Shown here: positions 7,904-20,608 of the stretch, one piece after another
How the letters are laid out: each line of letters opens with the position of its first letter
How positions within the stretch are numbered: position 1 is the first letter of the stretch
Origin: Xenococcaceae cyanobacterium MO_188.B29
GTDB lineage: Bacteria; Cyanobacteriota; Cyanobacteriia; Cyanobacteriales; Xenococcaceae
Direction: 5' to 3'
Length of the DNA stretch: 64,000 nt
Assembly: GCA_030065155.1 (NCBI GenBank)
Contig: JASJDI010000002.1
Coordinates: forward strand, 1-64,000
Translations under genes and position numbers: made by a program
Notes under the pieces: generated by a model
The model's input: the letters and a program-made list of their open reading frames with translations, nothing else
Databases searched by the model: none
Told to the model about the DNA's origin: nothing

Positions 7904-10663
7904 CTATTCAATATTTTGATTCAATTGGCGCAAAATTTGTTCTAATTCTTGCTGATAGCGACCATATTCTGTCCAATTACCTTGTTTTAATGCAGTTTGC
8001 CCTCGATTATAAGTTTCCCAAGCAGAGCGAATTAAGGTAGAATCTTTTCCTGACAAGGTAGGTGTTTGTTGTGATTGAGGGGCTTGCTTATCACCGAAAA
8101 TAGCTACCAAAGATCGATCTAAAGTAGGCTGCATGACTATTTTTTTATCATAAGCAACAATTACTCGTTTTAATTCTGGTAATTGTCCTTGTTCGGCTCG
8201 TAAATAAACTGGTTCAATGTATAACAAAGATCCATTGATGGGAATAACTAAGATATCTCCCCGAATAACTCTTGAACCTTCCTGACTCCAGAGAGTTAAC
8301 TGTTGAGAAATTTCAGGAGTTTGATCGATACGTGCTTCTATCTGGAAAGGGCCATAAACTAGTTCTTGTTTAGGAAATTCGTATAGTAGTAGTTTACCGT
8401 AGTTATCACCATCGGAACGGGCTGCCATCCAAGCAATCATATTATCTTTATTGACAGGAGTAAAAGGTAAAATCAGCACAAATTCTTCTTTAAATTCACC
8501 TGGCAAGCGCATAATTAAATAGTAAGGTTCGATCGCGCCTCGTTTACCTTCATAAATTCCTGCTGCAAAACGCCATAAATCCTCACGATTATAAAAAACC
8601 TGCGGATCGTTCATATGATAGGACAAAAACATTTTTGCCTGAATCTTAAATAAGTCAAGAGGATAACGAAAATGAGCTTGTACTTCTGGAGAAATAGTAT
8701 CTTTTCCTTTAAAGAGGTTAGGGAAAATTTGGCGATAGGTAGCTAAGATGGGATCTTCTTCATCGACTACTAAAAATTCCATTGTTCCATCTTTAGCATC
8801 AACCAAAACTTTAACGGAGTTACGAATATAGTTGATTTTTTTGCCCGCAGTGAGTTGGGTATTACTATTAGTAACTGGTTCAGAATAAGGATAGCGATCG
8901 CTGGTAGTATAGGCATCAATGATCCATTGCAATCTCCCATTGATAACGGCAATATAAGGATCGCTATCAAACTGTAAGAAAGGAGCTACATGAGCTACTC
9001 TCTCTCTAATCTGCCGATAATAATGGATACGAGGAGGGGTAGTGCGCGAACCGCCCGTACTTAAATAATTAGAAATCAGGATTTTGAAACTACCCAAGTC
9101 ATAAGCATAAGCCAATCTCTGCCAAACAGTAGGCATAGGTACACCACCAGTACCCTCATAATAGACAAAAGCATTTTCATTTCCCTGGGGATAATCAAAT
9201 TCTGGAGTAGAAGTATTAGTAAAAATATAGCGATCGCTTTGTTCTCCATAATAGATCGCAGGTTCTTTTACTTGTAGATCTACTTCCGATACAGGAGGAA
9301 TATTTTTGATAAATAAAACAGGCAAACCATCGGGAGTAACTTGATTAACAGGACTCATTACTAAGCCGTAACCGTGAGTATATTTGAGACGTTCATTAAC
9401 CCAAGTTTTAGCTTGTTGTGGTACTTGTGCATAAGATAATTCTCTGGGTGCGAGCATTACCTGACGATAGTTACCATTTAGAGTATAGCGATCGACATCT
9501 ACATCATTAAATTGGTAATAAAGACGAATCTCTTGTAATTGACGATAGGTACTTAAAAGAGGACGATAATCCCAGAGACGGATATTATTAATCGTACCTT
9601 GGTTTTCCTGCCAATCTTGAGTAGTTAATTGAGAAGAAACAGTATAGTTAGTGCTATTTACTTTGGCTAAATCATAAGCTTGACGAGTAAAAGCAATATT
9701 ATGCTTAATATAAGGCAATTCTTTGGCTAATTCGTTGGGTTCAACTACAAATTGCTGTTGTAAATCAGGATAAAACCCATTCACTAGGATTAAAACAACT
9801 AAATAGATAGCAATACCATAAAAAGAAAACAAAAATCTCCTCAACCAGATGGCGATAAGTAGTAATGTGCCTAAGATTAGAGAGCCTATACCCATCACCC
9901 AATAGGCAAACAACCGTCCATGAAGATCCGTATAACCAGCACCCCAAACTACTCCATGGGAAGAAGAGAGAAGATCGTAACGTTCTAACCAAAAATCGAT
10001 CGCAATAGTAAAAGCGATCGCTGCTAATAAAAAACTAATATGAGTTTTAAGATTTTTGGTAACTAGTTTTTGCCATTGACGATTTACTGTTACAGTTTTC
10101 CATTGCCAATCAAAGCCTACTGTACCTTTAAGAACATAGACTACTAAAGCAAAAACCAATCCTATTCCTAACAGAACAAATAGCCAATTTTGAAAATCTT
10201 TATAGAGAGGTAAATGAAATATATAAAAAGCAATATCTTTGTTATAAATCGGCTCGGTAAGATTGAAACTGGTAGCATGAAAATATTTAAGAATTGTTTC
10301 CCAATTAACCGCACTAGTATTCGCAGCACTAAAGGAAATTAGAAAAATAAGAATTAAAGCAATGTACTTAGCAATTTTTTGGGTGTATGGTTCTAATTCA
10401 CTTCCTTCTAAAAAACTAAAAGCACGATTGCGAGTAAAATACAGAGCTAGCCAATAATTAAACCATAGAAATAAGCTATAAATAGCAAAAGTAGCTATCC
10501 AGATAGTTACTTGCCAAATTATTCTTGTCCAAAAAACATCGCTAAAACCTACCGTGTCAAACCACCATGATTCGGTGAGAAGATGAATCAGAGTAGAAGC
10601 TAAGGTTAAACCAACTGTAACCAAAAAGATTATGGCAACAGTAATTTTAAGTCGAGGTTGCAT
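7904..10663 (-). CDS. UPF0182 family large membrane protein
   Basis: N-terminal TM bundle followed by a large soluble domain with UPF0182-like motifs (YTHGYGLVMSPVNQVTPDGLP..., PFTPVNKDNMIAWMAARSDG). Confidence 0.9.
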   Translation of the reverse strand: MQPRLKITVAIIFLVTVGLTLASTLIHLLTESWWFDTVGFSDVFWTRIIWQVTIWIATFAIYSLFLWFNYWLALYFTRNRAFSFLEGSELEPYTQKIAKYIALILIFLISFSAANTSAVNWETILKYFHATSFNLTEPIYNKDIAFYIFHLPLYKDFQNWLFVLLGIGLVFALVVYVLKGTVGFDWQWKTVTVNRQWQKLVTKNLKTHISFLLAAIAFTIAIDFWLERYDLLSSSHGVVWGAGYTDLHGRLFAYWVMGIGSLILGTLLLIAIWLRRFLFSFYGIAIYLVVLILVNGFYPDLQQQFVVEPNELAKELPYIKHNIAFTRQAYDLAKVNSTNYTVSSQLTTQDWQENQGTINNIRLWDYRPLLSTYRQLQEIRLYYQFNDVDVDRYTLNGNYRQVMLAPRELSYAQVPQQAKTWVNERLKYTHGYGLVMSPVNQVTPDGLPVLFIKNIPPVSEVDLQVKEPAIYYGEQSDRYIFTNTSTPEFDYPQGNENAFVYYEGTGGVPMPTVWQRLAYAYDLGSFKILISNYLSTGGSRTTPPRIHYYRQIRERVAHVAPFLQFDSDPYIAVINGRLQWIIDAYTTSDRYPYSEPVTNSNTQLTAGKKINYIRNSVKVLVDAKDGTMEFLVVDEEDPILATYRQIFPNLFKGKDTISPEVQAHFRYPLDLFKIQAKMFLSYHMNDPQVFYNREDLWRFAAGIYEGKRGAIEPYYLIMRLPGEFKEEFVLILPFTPVNKDNMIAWMAARSDGDNYGKLLLYEFPKQELVYGPFQIEARIDQTPEISQQLTLWSQEGSRVIRGDILVIPINGSLLYIEPVYLRAEQGQLPELKRVIVAYDKKIVMQPTLDRSLVAIFGDKQAPQSQQTPTLSGKDSTLIRSAWETYNRGQTALKQGNWTEYGRYQQELEQILRQLNQNIE

Positions 10664-10816
10664 TTTTTCTATGTAAGGTTTTGGCTCTTAATTCTGGGTA
10701 GCGATCGCTTAACTCCTTGTCAATATCTCCTCTAATTCTATAACTATAATTAATGGGCAATCGCCTTAGTTAAATTAAGATACAATAGATGGGCTGTAAA
10801 TAGAATCAGGTGTCTT

Positions 10817-11521
10817 TTGAGTTTTAAAGACTGGGTAAAAATTCTCTGTGTTCTTCTCAGTTTTCCCATCGTTTTCGGAAATCATATTCCTTTAGCTGCA
10901 CAAGAAAAAAATACTAATCCTAACCCACCTCATAATATACCTCCAGAAATCTTAGATAGTAGCCCTGTTTTGCAACGCTGGCTTAAAGAAATTCCTGATG
11001 TGCTTGAAGATATTCGTCACGATCCGAGTTTTCGTACCCGTTGGCGATGGGGATTTTCTCTCTTTCCTTCTACAAATGATGCAGCAGGAATTAATTTGGG
11101 TGTAGAAGATATTTTTCTTGGTCGTACGGGTTTAACTCTCAGTTTAGACTATCAAGCAGCTTTCAATGGCGATCGCACTGCTGTTGGTACAAATCTACAT
11201 TATTTTCTCTTTCCTTTGGGTAGTTATATCAACTTTGCTCCTCTGGTTGGTTATCGCTATGTTCAAAGCAACGATTTTTTCAGTGATGGGGTAAATGTAG
11301 GTGCCAGGCTAATGTTAGCTTTATCGCGTACTGGTGCAGCAGATATTTCCTTATCTCAAAGTTTTATTTCTCCTGGAGATAGAGATGAGGTAGGAATCAC
11401 TAAATTGTCGGTAGGATATGCAGTTACTTCTCGTCTTCGCTTATCCACCGATCTCGAACAACAAAATTCACGAGAAGAAAAAGATAATCGTCTAGGTATT
11501 AATTTTGAGTGGTTATGGTAA
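10817..11521 (+). CDS. Exported hypothetical protein, probable outer-membrane beta-barrel; TTG start
   Basis: Signal-like N-terminus, amphipathic strands, C-terminal aromatic residue (FEWLW). Confidence 0.65.
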   Translation: MSFKDWVKILCVLLSFPIVFGNHIPLAAQEKNTNPNPPHNIPPEILDSSPVLQRWLKEIPDVLEDIRHDPSFRTRWRWGFSLFPSTNDAAGINLGVEDIFLGRTGLTLSLDYQAAFNGDRTAVGTNLHYFLFPLGSYINFAPLVGYRYVQSNDFFSDGVNVGARLMLALSRTGAADISLSQSFISPGDRDEVGITKLSVGYAVTSRLRLSTDLEQQNSREEKDNRLGINFEWLW

Positions 11522-11952
11522 TCTTGAGCAAGATTAAATTTGAGACTCACTATTATACAAGCTCTCAGTTTAGGTTACTAGGCAATAATCCTGAGAAAAT
11601 GTTTCCAATTCTCTATTCTCTGCCAAGAGAATTGTCCCTTCTTTGTTACATTTTATTGCTTCAATTAGACGAAATACGGCGAATTCAGCCCTAATAGCTA
11701 TCTTCTGCAAACCAAGCAAATGAATGGGTTTTAGGTTTAATGAAAAATAAATTGACTTAATAATATTTTTAGAAACATTTTTTACAATGTTAACGTGAGT
11801 AAAGAAATATTATCGATTACTGACACCTGCATTTTGAGCAAAAATGGAGTACCTAAGTAACGAGAAGAAAACATTATCGACCAACCAGAACTTTATTAAC
11901 AAACACCAGAAAACAAAGATCTAAAGCCTATCAAGATAACAACAAGTAATTT

Positions 11953-13326
11953 ATGAATTCATCACTTATATCTATTTCTCTTCCACCGCGCTACAGTAGC
12001 TTTTTACCTCGATTTTCTAAGCTAGCAACGGTAAGTATTCTTTCTAATATGATGGTGCCTTTGGCTGGAATATTTGATACAGCTTTTTTAGGGCATTTAG
12101 CGGATATTCGTCACTTAGCTGGAGTTATTTTAGCTAGTATCCTATTTGATTATCTCTATCGAATTTTGAAGTTTTTCCGTAACAGCACCAATGCTCTAAC
12201 TGCCCAAGCGTCAGGAAAAGAAAATCACCAAGAAATCCTGCTGGCAGTATTGCGTAGTGGTTTAGTAGCTATTGCGATCGCTTTAGGTATTCTGATTTTA
12301 CAATATCCCATTCAAAAATTTGGCTTTGCAATCTTATCTGGCTCTCCTGAGATAGAAAGCTTTGGTATAGACTACTACAATGCTCGTATTTGGGGCGCAC
12401 CAGCAGTTTTGCTCAATTTTGTGCTAATTGGCTGGTTTTTGGGACGAGAAATGAATTCTTGGGTTTTAGCAATTTCTTTAGTAGGAAATGGCTCTAATGT
12501 CATTATGGACTACATAATGATTAACCGATGGGGCTGGGAAAGCATGGGGGCTGGACTTGCTACCTGTTTGAGTCAATACCTAGCTTTGCTAGTTGCTCTA
12601 GTAGGAGTTTGTCTGAGCATCCAATGGAAAGAATTACCTGCAGCCTGTAAAGAAGTATTCGATCGAGAAGCTCTTAAGTCTACTGTAGTACTCAAAGGCA
12701 ATATTTTAACTAGATATGTAGCCATGATTACGGCTTACTCCATCTTCACTAACCTAAGTGCAGCTATGGGAACAGAGTTCATTGCCAAAAATGGCATAAT
12801 ACTTCAGATCGTACTTCTTAGTCAATTTACTGTTAATGGTATTGGTCTAACTACACAAACTCTTATTGGTAATTTTAGAGGTAAGGGTCAAGCAGAACAG
12901 ATGATGCCCCTTTTGAGTGTCTCTATATTCTCAAGTTTGATGATTGCCTCTCTATTTGCAGCAGTCTCTATTTTCTTCCCAGAGACAGTTTTTGGCTTAC
13001 TTACTAACCATACTAGCGTTAGTCAATCTGCTGGAGAATATACTATTTGGTTACTTCCTCTGCTTACTTGTGGTGCTAGTGCCTTTATGTTAGAAGGATA
13101 TGTCATCGGCTTAAAAGAGAGTACTAAACTACGTAATTCAGCTTTATTTTCTTTAGTGTTTGGTTTTATCCCTGCTGCTGCTGCTGCTTGGTATTTCCAA
13201 AGTAATCATTTACTTTGGTTATCTCTAACCTTGTACATGGCAACACTAGTGGTTTCTTTAGGGATACAAGTTCCAGATATTCAGCACAACCAAAATTTGA
13301 AACTACAGACAGAAGTATCAAAGTAA
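11953..13326 (+). CDS. MATE family efflux transporter (DinF-like)
   Basis: 12-TM-like pattern; MMVPLAGIFDTAFLGHL and FYNARIWGAPAVLLNFVLIGWFLG-type motifs. Confidence 0.92.
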   Translation: MNSSLISISLPPRYSSFLPRFSKLATVSILSNMMVPLAGIFDTAFLGHLADIRHLAGVILASILFDYLYRILKFFRNSTNALTAQASGKENHQEILLAVLRSGLVAIAIALGILILQYPIQKFGFAILSGSPEIESFGIDYYNARIWGAPAVLLNFVLIGWFLGREMNSWVLAISLVGNGSNVIMDYIMINRWGWESMGAGLATCLSQYLALLVALVGVCLSIQWKELPAACKEVFDREALKSTVVLKGNILTRYVAMITAYSIFTNLSAAMGTEFIAKNGIILQIVLLSQFTVNGIGLTTQTLIGNFRGKGQAEQMMPLLSVSIFSSLMIASLFAAVSIFFPETVFGLLTNHTSVSQSAGEYTIWLLPLLTCGASAFMLEGYVIGLKESTKLRNSALFSLVFGFIPAAAAAWYFQSNHLLWLSLTLYMATLVVSLGIQVPDIQHNQNLKLQTEVSK

Positions 13327-13431
13327 TCAGATCGATTAGATTCAGGTAATATTTCTCTTTGAAGATAGAACAAAAGATCTGCATTTATATTGATAGGAAT
13401 GTTAGATTATTAGTCTGTATTGGTTATCTAC

Positions 13432-13465
13432 AACCTAGTCCCCTATCTGGTTACTAGGTTTTTTT
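13432..13465 (+). terminator. Rho-independent terminator after the MATE gene
   Basis: AACCTAGT...ACTAGGTT followed by TTTTT. Confidence 0.75.
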
Positions 13466-13613
13466 CTGCTTGTTAACGCCCTGATTATAATTTTTCCTTT
13501 CAGGCAGCAGACTATAGTAATCAGCTATTGTAGATGAAATTCTTTAGCTAATAACTGAGAATATAAAGCTGATAAACTAAGGATATATTCTTTATTTCCA
13601 AGGAAAGAACACC

Positions 13614-14207
13614 ATTTATACCCCTCCGTTAGCTCGTCTAATCGAACAATTGCAACTTTTACCTGGGGTAGGTCCAAAAACAGCCCAAAGGTTAGCTATG
13701 CATTTAATTAAACGCCCAGAAAAAGATGTACAGGCGTTGGCACAAGCTTTAATCGATGCCAAAAAACAAGTAGGTTTATGTAAAGTCTGTTTTCATTTGT
13801 CGGCTGAACCAGTTTGTAATATCTGCCGTAATCAAAATCGCGATCGCACAACCATATGTATAGTAGCCGATTCTCGTGATGTTATTGCCCTAGAAAAAAC
13901 CAGAGAGTTTCGTGGTTTGTATCATGTGTTGGGAGGAACTATCTCCCCTATGGATGGCATTGGTCCAGAGCAGTTACACATAAGCTCTCTAGTTCAGAGA
14001 GTAACCAAAGAACAAATTAAAGAGGTAATTCTCGCAATTAGCCCCAGTGTAGAAGGAGAAACAACTACTCTTTATATTGGACAGCTACTCAAACCTTTCA
14101 CTAAAGTAACTAGAATTGCTTTTGGTCTACCCATGGGTGGAGACTTGGAATACGCTGATGAAGTAACTCTAGCCAGAGCTCTAGAGGGGAGAAGAGAACT
14201 AGATTAG
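13614..14207 (+). CDS. recR: Recombination protein RecR; start extended upstream to a likely ATT codon
   Basis: [28 protein letters not shown]-terminus in frame upstream of the listed start; Cys4 zinc finger ([16 protein letters not shown]); Toprim domain. AAGGAAAG upstream of ATT at 13614. Confidence 0.93.
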   Translation: MYTPPLARLIEQLQLLPGVGPKTAQRLAMHLIKRPEKDVQALAQALIDAKKQVGLCKVCFHLSAEPVCNICRNQNRDRTTICIVADSRDVIALEKTREFRGLYHVLGGTISPMDGIGPEQLHISSLVQRVTKEQIKEVILAISPSVEGETTTLYIGQLLKPFTKVTRIAFGLPMGGDLEYADEVTLARALEGRRELD

Positions 14208-14382
14208 TATTTTGTTTATTGTCTTTGGCTAATGACTAAGGACAAAGGACTAACAACCAATAACTAATCGCTTAGTCAAAATCGTTATGACTATGATATA
14301 TTTATAAAGGTTAGCAAATATTAATTTACATTATTGTTAATTACACACAAACCAAAGTCGGCATTTTAAGGAGGTTAATTGT

Positions 14383-14988
14383 ATGACTAATCCAGCAGAA
14401 GGATGTTTAAGAGTAGGTCAAGAAGCTCCTGACTTTACCGCTACTGCTGTTTTTGATCAGGAATTTAAAACCATTAAATTATCTGATTATCGGGGTAAGT
14501 ATGTTGTTTTATTTTTCTATCCTTTAGATTTCACTTTTGTTTGTCCTACAGAAATTATTGCTTTTAGCGATCGCTACGAAGAATTTAAAGCTCTTAATAC
14601 AGAGATTTTAGGCGCATCCGTAGATAGTGAATTTTCTCATTTAGCTTGGATGCAAACAGATCGCAAAGAAGGAGGAATTGGTGATATTGCCTATCCTCTA
14701 GTTTCTGATATCAAAAAAGAGATTAGCACAGCCTATAATGTTTTAGACCCCGATGCCGGTGTAGCATTACGTGGACTATTCATTATCGATAAAGAGGGCA
14801 TTATTCAACACGCTACCATTAACAATCTTTCTTTTGGTCGTAGTGTAGACGAAACCCTCCGTACTCTTAAAGCGATTCAGTACGTACAATCTCATCCTGA
14901 TGAAGTTTGTCCTGCTGGTTGGCAAGAAGGAGACAAAACCATGGTTCCAGATCCTGTCAAATCTAAAGTATATTTCTCAGCAGTTTAA
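14383..14988 (+). CDS. 2-Cys peroxiredoxin (AhpC/TSA)
   Basis: [20 protein letters not shown] and DEVCPAGW motifs. Confidence 0.96.
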   Translation: MTNPAEGCLRVGQEAPDFTATAVFDQEFKTIKLSDYRGKYVVLFFYPLDFTFVCPTEIIAFSDRYEEFKALNTEILGASVDSEFSHLAWMQTDRKEGGIGDIAYPLVSDIKKEISTAYNVLDPDAGVALRGLFIIDKEGIIQHATINNLSFGRSVDETLRTLKAIQYVQSHPDEVCPAGWQEGDKTMVPDPVKSKVYFSAV

Positions 14989-15278
14989 TATTCTTATCCC
15001 CAGACAAAAACTGGATTATTTTTATTATTTAGTCGGACTTCGTGCCGATTTTTTTTATGTAAAAAGAAATAAAATAAATCAATAATTAGCCAAGATAGTA
15101 TACATTTTTTACTTCTTTAATAACAAATTCAATCCAGGTAATTCTTGCGTATTTGTGCGGATGATAAGAGGAGTATAGCTAGATTTTTCAGTGAAACAAC
15201 GATGGTTAAGTACTTTTATCACAAGGAAAATAAGATTTAGATATTATCCAGAAAATTTCTAAATTTTCCTAGAAATTT

Positions 15279-16079
15279 TTGGAGTTGTTGATACTAATAA
15301 TGCTAATTCTTATGCCTACTCAGTCTCTTAGTTTTCGTTGCATGGAACTTCTTCAAGCTTATTCTCATAATCCTTCTCTTCGTTTGCGTAATCGATTAGT
15401 AGAACTAAATGCAGGATTGGTGAGAAAAGTTTCCCATCAAGTTAGTCGAAAATGTGCTGAACCCTATGAAGATTTGGAGCAAATTGGTTATTTAGGTTTA
15501 ATAAGAGCGATTGAGCGTTTCGATCCTCATCAAGGTTCAGCATTTAGTTCTTTTGCCATTCCTTATATTCGAGGTGAAATGCTTCATTATCTTAGAGATA
15601 AAGGCAGCATGATGAGAATTCCTCGTAGATGGCAAGAACTATATGCTAGAGGAAAAAAACTACGGAGAGATTTAATCGATAATTTAGGACGCTTACCCAA
15701 AGATATAGAAATATCTAAAGCCTTGGGAGTATCTGTACAAGAATGGAGTGAATGTCAATTAGCTCTCCAAAACCGTCTACCAATTAGCCTCGATGCAGTA
15801 GTTAACAATTCAGCAGATTGCTCTGTAACTTTTGGTGACACCATTGCCGATCCTCATTATCAACAATTACGCAAATTAGAAGAAGACAGACTCCAGCTAC
15901 AAAAAGCAATGAATCAACTAGAAGAAAAAACTAAAGCAGCTATAGAATGTGTATTTTTATGGGATTTACCACGCAAAGAGGCAGCTAAACAAATTGGTAT
16001 TAGCCCTATGACAGTAACCAGACATTTGCATAAAGGTATTGAACAGCTAGGTGCTATTCTAGAACCTCAAGCAGCCTAG
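15279..16079 (+). CDS. sigF: SigF-like group 3 RNA polymerase sigma factor (exact start uncertain)
   Basis: Sigma region 2 (EDLEQIGYLGLIRAIERFDPHQGSAFSSFAIPYIRGEMLHYLRDKG) and sigma region 4 (RKEAAKQIGISPMTVTRHLHKG). Confidence 0.85.
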   Translation: MELLILIMLILMPTQSLSFRCMELLQAYSHNPSLRLRNRLVELNAGLVRKVSHQVSRKCAEPYEDLEQIGYLGLIRAIERFDPHQGSAFSSFAIPYIRGEMLHYLRDKGSMMRIPRRWQELYARGKKLRRDLIDNLGRLPKDIEISKALGVSVQEWSECQLALQNRLPISLDAVVNNSADCSVTFGDTIADPHYQQLRKLEEDRLQLQKAMNQLEEKTKAAIECVFLWDLPRKEAAKQIGISPMTVTRHLHKGIEQLGAILEPQAA

Positions 16080-16324
16080 CTAATCTAGTGAGGGAACATT
16101 TATGATTAAAAGTTTGAGAAGTAATTAATATTATTATCGGTCTACGACTTTATTCTAATTTTTAGTTGATTTACTCAGTAAAAATCCAAAAATATTCCAA
16201 AATTTCCTCTCAATCTATCTATTATGCGTGAGCGTAAATAGACTTACTATTACTATTTATTCGAGTTTAAACCCCCATAATATCTGACTTGTTACTTTCT
16301 ACTTGCGCAGAGTCAAACTAGCTA

Positions 16325-17254
16325 TTAGAGTACTTGCGCCCTAAGCCAGGCAATAGGCAAAGAAAGAAGTTTATCTAATGTGGGGACAAAAGCTCTTTTG
16401 TTGAATACGTCGTAATTATTTTGTTCGATCGCGCCCAGAATACCCTGATAATTAATTAAAGAAGCCCAAATAGGCAAACGAGAATCCTTAATCAAATAGC
16501 GAATTCCTTGCTCTGCTTGATCGTAATAATTTCTTGCCCGTTGAATCTGAAAACTCATCAGAGCTCGCCAACGATCGTCTATTACTCCATTTAACAAATC
16601 CGCTTCTGTATAGTCAAAAGCTGCTAAATCTGCTAAAGGAAGATATATTCTTCCCCTTTGAGCATCTTCCCCTACATCCCGCAAAATGTTAGTTAGTTGC
16701 ATCGCAATACCCAAGGCGATCGCTTCTTCTCTTGGTTCGTAGAGTTCTTTCCCTCTTTCCCAAGGAGCAGGATTTTTGTTTTTACCAATTCCCCAAATAG
16801 GATTAGTCATTAGACCAACTGTTCCAGCTACTCGATAACAATAAAGTTTAAGTTGGTCAAAATCTTCATAGCGATTGCGGTACAAATCCATTCTTTGTCC
16901 AGCAATCATATCTCTAAATGGTTCTATCTCTAAGGGATAATGTTGAATGGTATCTACCAAAGCAACATCAAGATCGTCTAGAGGATAACCTGAAAAGACA
17001 GATTCAAGCTGTTGTTCCCATTTAACAAGAGTATCAGTGGTCGTAAATTTTGATTTAGCACCATCTACTAACTCATCAGTACGACGACACCAGGCATATA
17101 TTGCCCAAATAGCTTTTCGTTTTTCTTTGGGCAATAGCATTGTACCAAGATAAAAAGTCTTGGCATAGTCTGCCGTTATTCGGCGACAAAGTTCGTAAGC
17201 CTCCGTAGGAGAGACTAGGTTGGTTTTCGGTTTTGGTCTAGGCAATTGCAGCAT
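16325..17254 (-). CDS. crtB: Phytoene synthase
   Basis: YAKTFYLGTMLLPKEKRKAIWAIYAWCRRTDELVD and QLTNILRDVGEDAQRGRIYLP. Confidence 0.97.
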   Translation of the reverse strand: MLQLPRPKPKTNLVSPTEAYELCRRITADYAKTFYLGTMLLPKEKRKAIWAIYAWCRRTDELVDGAKSKFTTTDTLVKWEQQLESVFSGYPLDDLDVALVDTIQHYPLEIEPFRDMIAGQRMDLYRNRYEDFDQLKLYCYRVAGTVGLMTNPIWGIGKNKNPAPWERGKELYEPREEAIALGIAMQLTNILRDVGEDAQRGRIYLPLADLAAFDYTEADLLNGVIDDRWRALMSFQIQRARNYYDQAEQGIRYLIKDSRLPIWASLINYQGILGAIEQNNYDVFNKRAFVPTLDKLLSLPIAWLRAQVL

Positions 17255-17391
17255 TCATCACGAGCGGAAATGTTGTCCGTTTTAATAGCAAGACAAGTTT
17301 GTCAGCTAATTTTTAGCTGTAGCCATTTAGCATTGTCTCATTCCATCAGCCAATCTGAACAATAAATCGTCGAAAAGTATAGTTTTGTTGA

Positions 17392-18822
<1,431 letters not shown>

Positions 18823-19088
18823 TTAATAACTTTTGCTCTCTAATTTACATTTAACGTAATTATTATAGTTTGCATTTCGTTACATTTGGTCAAGATTATT
18901 TTAATAATCCAGCATAAGTACGGTTAACCCTATTATTTTGTACGGAAATATGTCTTTCGCTATACCAAATACCTTGTAATAATTTGTTACACTATAAACG
19001 ATAAATACCGCTGGCCAGCATATAATACAAAGCTTTTTTTAGATTTTTTTTGTTCATTCAGGCAAAAATTAGCAATTTCTCAGTTAGT

Positions 19089-20009
19089 TTATTCAGGTTT
19101 TGCCTCAAAACTTAGATGATCTGATTTATACCTTGGCGGTTCGATGTGAATCAAAATCCTTACAGGACTAAACTTTTCTTCTAGACGATTCTCTATCTGT
19201 TCAGTAATTTTATGAGCAGTTTCTACATCTGTTGCATCAACTACAAGATGCATTTCAATAAAAGTTTGTCTTCCCAATAAACCGCGAGAAGCAATGTCAT
19301 GGCAATTAATTACTCCTGGTACATCCATCACAATACGATGTATAGCTTCAGGAGCGACTGCCATTTCATCCACTAACCAGGGTAAATTATCTTTTAGCAC
19401 TTCCCAACCACTGCGAAAAACTAGCAAAGCAACAGGAAAAGCTAACAAAACATCCAGCCATCGCAGTTGAGGGATATTAAACGTCTCTGCTTGCCAAATG
19501 CCAATCAAACCAGCTAAAACTAGCAGTGTAACCCAGATATCACTCATGGTATGTTTAGCATCAGCAATTAAAATTCGACTACCAATACGCCTCCCCACGC
19601 TTCTTTCGTAAAAAGCAACAAAAATATTTACTCCTAGAACAATAATTAATATCCATAGCTCATCAGGAGATATATTAATAGCACGAGAGCCATAAAAAAT
19701 TCTTTCCACTGCTCCTTGTAGAATTTCAAAACAAGCAATTCCTAAAAAAGCAGCAATTCCTAATGCCCCTAAAGCTTCAAATTTTTGATGTCCATAGGGA
19801 TGTTCACGATCGGGCTGAGGAGAGGAAAAACGATTAGCAACTAATCCCAAAATGTTGTTAGCACTGTCGGTTACGCTATGTAAAGCATCAGCCTGTAAAC
19901 TGAGAGAACCTGTGGTAAATCCGATTATGGCTTTTAACGTCATAACAAACAGATTAAGTAATAAAGTTATCCAGAGAACTTTACGAACCCGAGGACGATG
20001 ATCTTGCAT
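19089..20009 (-). CDS. Cation diffusion facilitator family transporter
   Basis: GSLSLQADALHSVTDSANNILGL, DREHPYGHQKFEALGAL, IADAKHTMSDIWV. Confidence 0.93.
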   Translation of the reverse strand: MQDHRPRVRKVLWITLLLNLFVMTLKAIIGFTTGSLSLQADALHSVTDSANNILGLVANRFSSPQPDREHPYGHQKFEALGALGIAAFLGIACFEILQGAVERIFYGSRAINISPDELWILIIVLGVNIFVAFYERSVGRRIGSRILIADAKHTMSDIWVTLLVLAGLIGIWQAETFNIPQLRWLDVLLAFPVALLVFRSGWEVLKDNLPWLVDEMAVAPEAIHRIVMDVPGVINCHDIASRGLLGRQTFIEMHLVVDATDVETAHKITEQIENRLEEKFSPVRILIHIEPPRYKSDHLSFEAKPE

Positions 20010-20232
20010 AGGGTTAGACTACTCTTTTCTGTTGATATCTTAGCGATAAAATCACTAAAAGCCTTGTAATGTAATGAATACAGCTATCTTTAGCTCAATA
20101 TTTTTAGCTTACTTATTGAGATTTTTTTGAAGAAATAGTCTATCTTGATGCTATTCTCTGGTAGATTTTGACTAGTTTCTGTTTAACAGTTATTAGCAAT
20201 AATCTAAATTATCAAAACTTATTAACTGAATA

Positions 20233-20577
20233 ATGGCTCAACTCACCCTTAACCTGATACAAGGTTCTGTAACTTTTGACTTTGATGTTCAAGCAGCTCA
20301 AAAACTACAACAAGAAATATCTGTCTTAATGAAAAGTTTAAAAGCGATCGCTACCCATGCTGCTAGTGGTGGAGGTAGACCAAATCCCCAAAAACCAATG
20401 GAATATAGTTATACTGGGGATATTTTTTTAGAAGTATTCTGTAACCCCAACATTTATCCTAGTCCTTTTGCTGCTAAAGTACTTCTAACAGTAAGAGACG
20501 ATCGCCTTCGTTTAACTAGCGAAGCTGAGCTTACTCGCATTGTTGAAGACCTAAATCAGTATTTAGAACAACTATAA
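20233..20577 (+). CDS. Conserved cyanobacterial hypothetical protein
   Basis: Full-length 114 aa ORF with good start context; contains an internal HIP1 octamer. Confidence 0.65.
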   Translation: MAQLTLNLIQGSVTFDFDVQAAQKLQQEISVLMKSLKAIATHAASGGGRPNPQKPMEYSYTGDIFLEVFCNPNIYPSPFAAKVLLTVRDDRLRLTSEAELTRIVEDLNQYLEQL

Positions 20578-20608
20578 TAAGGGCAAATATATAAACATAC
20601 CAGGTAAA

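Noticed and set aside
14215-14280. Degenerate AATGACTAAGGAC / AATAACTAAT tandem-like text
   Set aside because: Short, imperfect intergenic low complexity; no regular spacing expected of CRISPR or a heptamer array.
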